This document shows positions 57,879 to 64,000 of a stretch of 64,000 bases of DNA, piece by piece; position 1 is the stretch's first letter; every line of letters starts with the position of its first letter. A program made the translations under genes and the position numbers. This stretch comes from Vanessa cardui (Eukaryota > Arthropoda > Insecta > Lepidoptera > Nymphalidae). Under the pieces are notes generated by a model that was not told the origin of the DNA, did no database searches, and worked only from the letters and a program-made list of their open reading frames with translations. The DNA lies in contig NC_061138.1 of assembly GCF_905220365.1 (NCBI RefSeq), positions 1,364,001 through 1,428,000 of the forward strand, given 5' to 3'.

Positions 57879-57929
57879 AGAAATATATTTTGTGTAAGAA
57901 GATCGTTTTCTTACACAAAATATATTTCT
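57879..57929. repeat. Perfect 22-bp hairpin
   Basis: Arms 57879-57900 and 57908-57929 are perfectly complementary around a 7-nt loop (gatcgtt). No coding or known repeat context. It could be the remains of a small inverted-repeat element or a transcribed hairpin. Confidence 0.85.
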
Positions 57930-58539
57930 GTGTTTCCGTTTTCACCTTCAATTATTTGTTTCAATTCTTATTTTAAATACTTTTGTTTATATAAATATAC
58001 GATGTATACCTTAGTAACGTACCAGTATGTATTCTTATATTAGTGTGTATTTGAGCCCCATTTGATTTGAATTATATCAATCTGAATTGTGATTGGCAGG
58101 TGATCACTTAATAAATGACCAATTAACGATCAGTATTCAGTTCGATAATCAAATTTAAAAACTTTTAACGTTATAGATAAAAAAATGTAGCAGTATTTCA
58201 GAGATTTTGTTTGACAGTAGTTTGACAGTATTAGTGCTAGTTAAGCTTTGTAAAGCCTCTGTGAAAAAGCTTAACGTCAAAATAGTATTAACGGTTTATA
58301 AATGTAATAGTCAGTGAATGTCAGGCTTTAGTTCTTAAACACTTTGAAAGTTGAGAGAAATGTCTTTAGGCTGAAATAATGTAATCTTAAATGGATTGAA
58401 CCCTCAAATATTTGAATAAACTTTAAACTCTATATTGGAGCAGATTATGTTTTGTACATTTTTCATTATAAAATATTTAGTCGTTTTCTATTAGGCACCG
58501 TGTAGTCTTTATATATATTATGTGATTTATGATATATGT
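57930..58539. other. AT-rich sequence
   Basis: Nothing recognised. Confidence 0.35.
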
Positions 58540-58990
58540 AAGGTTTATTTAAATAAGCCTTTATAAGTAATTTTGTATTGTTATTTAACAAACTATATTA
58601 AGTGAAGAAAGAAGAACGGGCCAAAAACTCAGTAGTTACTCTTTTTCGACATTTAAAAATACAAAGGCATGTTAGTTAAGTATATATGTATTATATTATG
58701 TTTATAATACCTCCTGCCCGGATTTCAACAATTATTAGCCCCACGTTTTATTATCATCTTTATAATTTTATATTAGATAATATGCCTTCATTAACAATGT
58801 ACTTTTTTTACAAATTATAGCAATTTACGAAAAGGCAAAGTTAAGAATATCTGTGATTTTTTTGTATAGGAACGGATATCTTGCCTCAAGAAAGATTTAT
58901 TGACTTGTGGAGTCGGATTCTTGGCTTTATTCCTACGTCTCGAGCATATGTAATGATTATCACTGATTCTATCGAAGTAAAAATATTTTA
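58540..58990 (-). mobile_element. LINE 3' end, decayed copy
   Basis: 'aataagcctttataagtaat' UTR start, 'aaaactcagtagttactctt', 'tcctgcccggatttcaacaa', then 'aggaacggatatcttgcctc' and 'tgtaatgattatcactgatt'. It matches 42985-43495 over its length but the RT frame is broken. Confidence 0.8.
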
Positions 58991-59502
58991 ACGCAACATT
59001 GATTATTCCTAGCTAGAAGTAGCGAATAATAGTAGCAACTTATGCATCGGTGTGCGTATAAGATTATCTATTTTAAATTTTATCCGAATAGATTTCCCAA
59101 AACCACACTTCAGTTGATCTGAAGAGGATCCCACCTAGATGACTGAGGCAGTAGAATGAAATTTAAATATCGAAGCACATCCTCAGGGCTCAAAGATTAA
59201 TTTTATATAAGAATGTAGTAATTCATATAAGGATAAAGATTCTTTGCCTATTGGTTTATATTAATAATGAAATCCCTATACAAAATCCTATCTCTATAAA
59301 TAATTTAAATTAATCAGCTTGTAGTCCTTTCATTTAATCCTCAATATGATAAGGGTCAACGACCGCACAAAAGGGACGGTTAAAAGCCAGTAATTAAATA
59401 ATCACACTACTCATTATTTTCATAATTTTCTTGTTTCGTTTCTTTGTTAACGATTATTACGTTGTAGCTAAAATAGGTTATGTCGAGTATAATTTATATA
59501 TG
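58991..59502. other. AT-rich sequence
   Basis: Nothing recognised. Confidence 0.35.
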
Positions 59503-59715
59503 ATACTAGCTGTGCCCGCGACCTCGTACGCGTTTGAAATTAACAAAAAAAATATTGTAGCCTATGTGTGAAAGTCCCGTCAAAATCGATCCAGCCGTTC
59601 CAGAGATTAGAATGAACAAACAAACAGATAGACCGACAAAAATTGTAAAATGTTATTTTGGTATATGTACCGTGTATAGATACATATGCATTAAGTAAAA
59701 AAGGGCTATTTTAAT
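59503..59715 (-). mobile_element. Family E Helitron-like element
   Basis: The CTAG terminus is at 59505-59508 ('actagctgtgcccgcgacct'). 'gaaagtcccgtcaaaatcga' and 'tccagccgttccagagatta' follow. The body to 'gtaaaaaagggctattttaa' equals the copy at 50192. Confidence 0.78.
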
Positions 59716-60348
59716 ATAACAAATAGACACTCTAATTTTATTATATGTATATGGAACTAGATATAAAACTTCTTTTGAGGTATACGTAGGATTTTTTTTT
59801 TATTTTTTACAACACCATTATTACCATTTATGTTAATTTTTAGTCCTTCTATCTATTACACAAAAAAAAAGAAAAAAGGACGTGTTATATTTTAATATCA
59901 CTTTACTTAAATTTCAAGTCTTAGAAAACAGCTCTGTTTTACCCAGAAGTACGACACATGTTATTTACATTAGGAGAAGAAAAACTTCTGTGTAATATGG
60001 CAATAACTTTGCTCTTGAAATCGATACTTTAGACGAACAAGCAACTAGTTACATTTTGACAATGAACTTACCGAACATTACAGCATCGTTTTATAACGAA
60101 GTAGCTCGTTAGCTATTTAACAAGTTCTAACATGGCTTGTTTAGTATTGTATCGCGTTTTATTGTTCATCGACATCGATAACTTCATTTCTCTGAAATGT
60201 TCGACTACAATCATGAAATCTTACCATTCGCACAAGATACGTGTTCATTTGAGACACCTTTTTTTAATATGAGAGTCGAATTACCATATAGGAATATGCT
60301 TATCTGTACATCCTTTTGAAAACTCCAATAAATAAATATAATAAATAT
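59716..60348. other. AT-rich sequence
   Basis: Nothing recognised. Confidence 0.35.
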
Positions 60349-60569
60349 GAGACAACATCACATACATTACTCTGATCCCAATGTAAGTAGCTGAAGCACT
60401 TGTGTTCTGGAAAATCAGAAGTAACGACGGTACACATACACCCAGATCCAATAATCATTATCAATCATCAAAATAATCTACATTGACTCGGCCGAGAATC
60501 GAACCCGGGACCTCAGAGTGGCGTACCCATGAAAACCAGTATACACACCACTCGACCATGGAGGTCGTC
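60349..60569 (-). mobile_element. SINE-2, tRNA-derived
   Basis: The minus strand starts GACGACCTCCATGGTCGAGT, with B box GGTTCGATTC around 60500-60510, and ends 'gatgttgtctcat'. Same layout as 10461 and 40911. Confidence 0.83.
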
Positions 60570-61054
60570 CAATATTACAGATCTCCATAATACTGATGTA
60601 TTATAAAATTATTTTCGGCAACAATTATAAAACACATACATATGAGGATAATATATGTGTGTTCGAACTGATTTTCTCCAAAGAATCGAGCTTGATTAGT
60701 CAAAGATTAAATCTGAATAAGCAGGAAAAGCTTTAACAAGGCTAAGATAATATATATTAAAATAAATAGTTTTATTGAAACAGTTTCGGAACGTAATAAT
60801 GTTTTTCAAGAAGACTTATTTATAATGTTATTATTTTCTCTATATTAAATAAATAAGATTTATTATTAAGTAACAATGTTATATTCGACATTGTGTGTTT
60901 ATTTAGTTAGTTTATTCTAGGGATAGGATTTCCAGAGTTTTGTTTTCGAACATCAGTCCTTAACATAACACAAATATATTATTATTAAGTATTTCGGTTT
61001 TGTTATTAACATTTTGTCGAGAAATAATAAAAATATTCGGGAATAGAGCAAAAA
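60570..61054. other. AT-rich sequence
   Basis: Nothing recognised. Confidence 0.35.
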
Positions 61055-61192
61055 GAGGTAAAGTAACAGCCTGTAAATTTCCCACTGCTGGACTAAGGCC
61101 TCCTCTCCCATTAAGGAGAGGGTTTGGAACATATTCCACCACGCTGTTCCAATATCGGTTGGTGGATTGCACATGTGGCACAATTTCGATTT
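61055..61192 (-). mobile_element. SINE-A, 3' half
   Basis: 'aaagtaacagcctgtaaatt', then 'ctcctctcccattaaggaga' and 'accacgctgttccaatatcg'. Truncated before the tRNA-like head. Confidence 0.82.
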
Positions 61193-61706
61193 ATAATTAT
61201 ATGCCATCGGTATTTTTTTATTTTAATAATTTATAAAAGTATGGTTCTAATTACGTAAAAAATGTTTTTTTATTAAACTAAACTAAATTATGAGAAATGT
61301 ATATTATTTTCAAACAGAAAGATATATTTATGTAACAGCCTCAATTAAATGTATTTACATAAAATCGTAGCAAGAATGCCGGCGGAATTTTCACGTTGAA
61401 TCTCAATTATAATTCTCTTCGCGAGAAATGAGCCTGCCCTTATCACTGGGTAAAAAGACGGGACGCTGTAATTTTATGAAAATAATAATTGACCATCAAA
61501 TATCTCTTGAATTAAATTATTTTTTTATTAACTTTCATAAAATCTCGCTTTAAAAATATCTAAGAAAATTAAGTACCTGAAAATTGTGATTGCCTCCCAC
61601 CATCATCGGTTAAGACGCTTTTTGTAACACTGGCTATTCTTGGCTAGTGGTATATTATATCACTAAAAATATTTTACATTTGTTTCAAAATTAGAGGTTA
61701 GATAAG
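61193..61706. other. AT-rich sequence
   Basis: A SINE-A head scrap on the minus strand near 61590-61645 ('ccaccatcatcggttaagac'). Otherwise nothing. Confidence 0.35.
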
Positions 61707-61738
61707 AGATAGTAGCTAACATCTGTTAGCTACTATCT
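61707..61738. repeat. Perfect 15-bp hairpin, 2-nt loop
   Basis: Arms 'agatagtagctaaca' (61707-61721) and 'tgttagctactatct' (61724-61738) around 'tc'. The sequence is therefore a near-palindrome, possibly the scar of a template switch or an excised element. Confidence 0.85.
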
Positions 61739-62089
61739 TATTTGAGGAGGTACGCTTTTAAAGTATTTCCGAAGAATACTGTAATCTGACAATCCCAGGT
61801 TGGGAGCGTAAATAATTCATTATTTTTTCTATTTAGCTTGGGAGCTATTAGTTAATGGTACCAAGGTTTTCTTTTTATTTACACAAAAAAACTGAAGTGA
61901 AAGGATTTTACCTTATTTTTCTCGAATAAAAAAAAAGTTTATATCAATATTAAAAAATCATGCGTTTATTTGTGTCAATGATTCCCCTCGTAGTCGGTGA
62001 TGAAATAAATTATTGTTAAAAATATTTATTTAATGCAAAATTAATTCCTTCTTCTAGAAGTTTCACCGAAAAAGTTAGTGACGTTTTTT

Positions 62090-62330
62090 ATGGCATCGGT
62101 AAGTGGACGAGCAAAAGCTGATGGAAACTGATGGAAACTGATCAACATTGCCCATGGACATTTCTTACATAACCAATGCACTTTCAACTTCAGGAACTGA
62201 GATGTTTCTTGAAATGGTCCTTGTCCCACGAGCGCACATTAAACTAGACCACATCAATACACAATATTGAGGTTAAGAGGAAGACTAAATGAGGAGTTAC
62301 CTATCCAGATTGCACGAAGCCCTTTCATAT
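62090..62330 (+). repeat. Family B repeat, eroded
   Basis: 'catcggtaagtggacgagca', 'aacttcaggaactgagatgt' and 'tacctatccagattgcacga' then 'agccctt' in family B order. 'tgatggaaac' is duplicated near 62120-62140. Confidence 0.55.
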
Positions 62331-62859
62331 AAAAATGGAATTTATTTGACCAGAAATACTTCAGGCGCATGAATTTACATCCACTCCAAAGCGCAATACT
62401 GTAAACAATATAAAACTTTCAAAATAGCCATTGAAATTCCTAACAGAACAACCCAATAATTGATCCAGAATTTTAATTCAAGTGTTCTTGATCTACAACC
62501 TAGACCAGTGAACTAACGAGAATTATCAATGTATATTAATAAAATATATTATGCATGTGACATACCAAATAACTTAGTTACGTATTTTCCTGACAACGGA
62601 AACAAAGTTCTGGTCGCGAAGATACTAGGCAGGCGTGTAACATTGGACACAAAACAATACCATTTTGTTTGTTATTTTATGTTTATTGCCTGTTTCCACG
62701 CGCTGCTTAACAATATCTGAAGATATGGTAACGGATTAATTTAAGCGATTCCATCGCTAAATATAGTCCAGTCCGCCTTATATGATATTCAGTTGAGATG
62801 TTAATCAAAATTTAATTTTACAAAAATCAAAGCCATAACCCGAAAATGTCTTATAAGCT
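62331..62859. other. AT-rich sequence
   Basis: Nothing recognised. Confidence 0.35.
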
Positions 62860-63090
62860 CGCTAGTACTAAGCTAGGGCTCCGTTTGAGGAGAAGGTTTG
62901 AAGGTCATTTCCCTACATTTTTCCAATATAATTGACGATACACATGTAGAAGAATATCATCGAAACACCTGCGGCTTTCCTGGTGATGTTTTCAGCGGCG
63001 AGCAGGAGAATAATTATAAACACAAATTAAGTACATAAAAACGCATGGTTTGAGTCTGCCATCATCAGTTAAAATGCTTATTCTAACCAT
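62860..63090 (-). mobile_element. SINE-A, eroded
   Basis: 'tttgaggagaaggtttgaag', 'gataattataaacacaaatt'-like block at about 63010-63030 and 'gccatcatcagttaaaatgc'. Many substitutions. Confidence 0.65.
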
Positions 63091-63724
63091 AGGATACCCA
63101 TATATTTACATGTGAAAGCAGATGATACAATATAATTTGAACCAATAAAAAAACCAAACAGAAAATTAATTACAGATATGCAAATTTATTTCAAATTGTC
63201 TGTATTCATTTATTCCAAAGCGATGCCGCTACGTACAACATTCTAGTATGAAATGAACGCCATAACTTCGTTAGAAACAAACAACAAAAAAACTAACAGG
63301 CTATTACTAGAATACTTTTATAGGAATAAAAAAAACCTTTGCTGCGGTATCGACACACGATATCGAAGTGTAACTTTGTAATTCCATTCGAAGTTTATTA
63401 TTCGTTGAAATAATGTATCGGCGTTAATAAAGTTTCGCTTTAAAATTCAACACAAACCAGAATGATTAAAGCACAATGCGAGCAACATTATTAATTTTGC
63501 TTTAGAGTGCAAGGCTTTCCATTATTTTTATTATTATAGGTATATGGTAATATTAGTGTGACTCCCTTGTGGGTCGAGTAGGAAGTTATAATGACGTAGA
63601 TCCCGAAGTAATATGTTCAAGCCTCAGATCAGGCCGATCGAAATTCATAGGTTATAGTATTAAAATACTTAGAAACAGAACAGAGTCTGAATGTTGGAAG
63701 TATGTATGTACCATACATTATACA
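63091..63724. other. AT-rich sequence
   Basis: Nothing recognised. Confidence 0.35.
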
Positions 63725-63860
63725 TTGAGCCGAAATGGCAAAGTGGTTAGATGATGTGCACCTTAACCGATGTACGATGGTAAAGGATGAAGCAACGTGG
63801 AGAAGTAAACTCCGAACAATTTCCTTAAAGTGTGATGACGGCTTAGTCTTACATTGAGAC
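63725..63860 (+). mobile_element. SINE-A, internally deleted
   Basis: 'gagccgaaatggcaaagtgg' head with A box, 'caccttaaccgatg', then a rearranged body ending 'gatgacggcttagtcttaca'. The last 140 bp of the window show nothing further. Confidence 0.6.
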
Positions 63861-64000
63861 ACTTTCAGACTGTTACTACTTAATTTAATACTAAAGACTT
63901 AACAACACTAAATGCTTAAATATATATATATACAAATATGAACTAAAACTAATTACTGTATACATCTTGACCGCGTGGAATGGTGGCAAGAATGCTAGCA

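Noticed and set aside
60953..61236. Overlapping open frames on both strands
   Set aside because: They translate a truncated SINE-A and its flank; none has independent support.

Overview
This is an AT-rich, repeat-dense stretch of an insect nuclear genome, almost certainly a lepidopteran (butterfly or moth). Three things point there: spliced exons with GT-AG borders separated by very long introns, LINE fragments with typical lepidopteran 3' ends, and a dense population of tRNA-derived SINEs and short Helitron-like elements whose termini (CTAGT; GCGAAGCC-rich 3' ends) are familiar from butterfly and moth genomes. The species cannot be named from the sequence alone.

Only one host gene is supported: part of a transmembrane class III adenylate cyclase on the minus strand. 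Four exons (48780-48925, 19122-19328, 9284-9412, 7720-7914) splice together in one open frame and give 225 codons. They encode the first membrane cassette, the signalling helix and the first residues of the C1a catalytic domain. The frame is phase 0 at all three internal junctions. The N-terminus lies upstream (right of 48925), the catalytic domains lie off the left edge, and the introns are about 29.5, 9.7 and 1.4 kb. A fifth candidate exon (30573-30663, minus strand) looks like a start exon whose phase would fit in front of the first membrane exon, but it sits on the wrong side of it.

The rest is intron filled with transposon remains. LINE remains: a 5'-truncated LINE 3' end (about 720-1600, +); a decayed RT tail (11530-11990, -); a LINE with a 601-codon open frame and an internal deletion (15455-17510, -); an R1-like LINE tail with 15-bp target-site duplications (31832-32640, +); three copies of another LINE tail (36370, 42985 and 58540, all -); and an RTE-type tail with a TGA-repeat end (54303-55260, -). 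Short elements are called here SINE-A (about 16 copies), SINE-2 (3 copies), family B (about 16 copies, the 'GGCGGACGAGC' repeat), family C and E and Lep1-like Helitron-type elements, family D (a 1.7-kb composite element in two near-complete copies), a 776-bp terminal-inverted-repeat element (33230-34005), a fold-back element (46676-47046) and a small TIR repeat (22048, 44367). Letter names are local to this annotation.

No rRNA, canonical tRNA gene, CRISPR array or prokaryote-type operon was found. No convincing new biological system was seen. The most useful leads are the out-of-order candidate exon, the two long fold-back/TIR elements, the composite element that carries a Helitron-like passenger at the same place in both copies, the template-switch-like palindrome in the RTE remnant, and two long perfect hairpins in the right-hand part.
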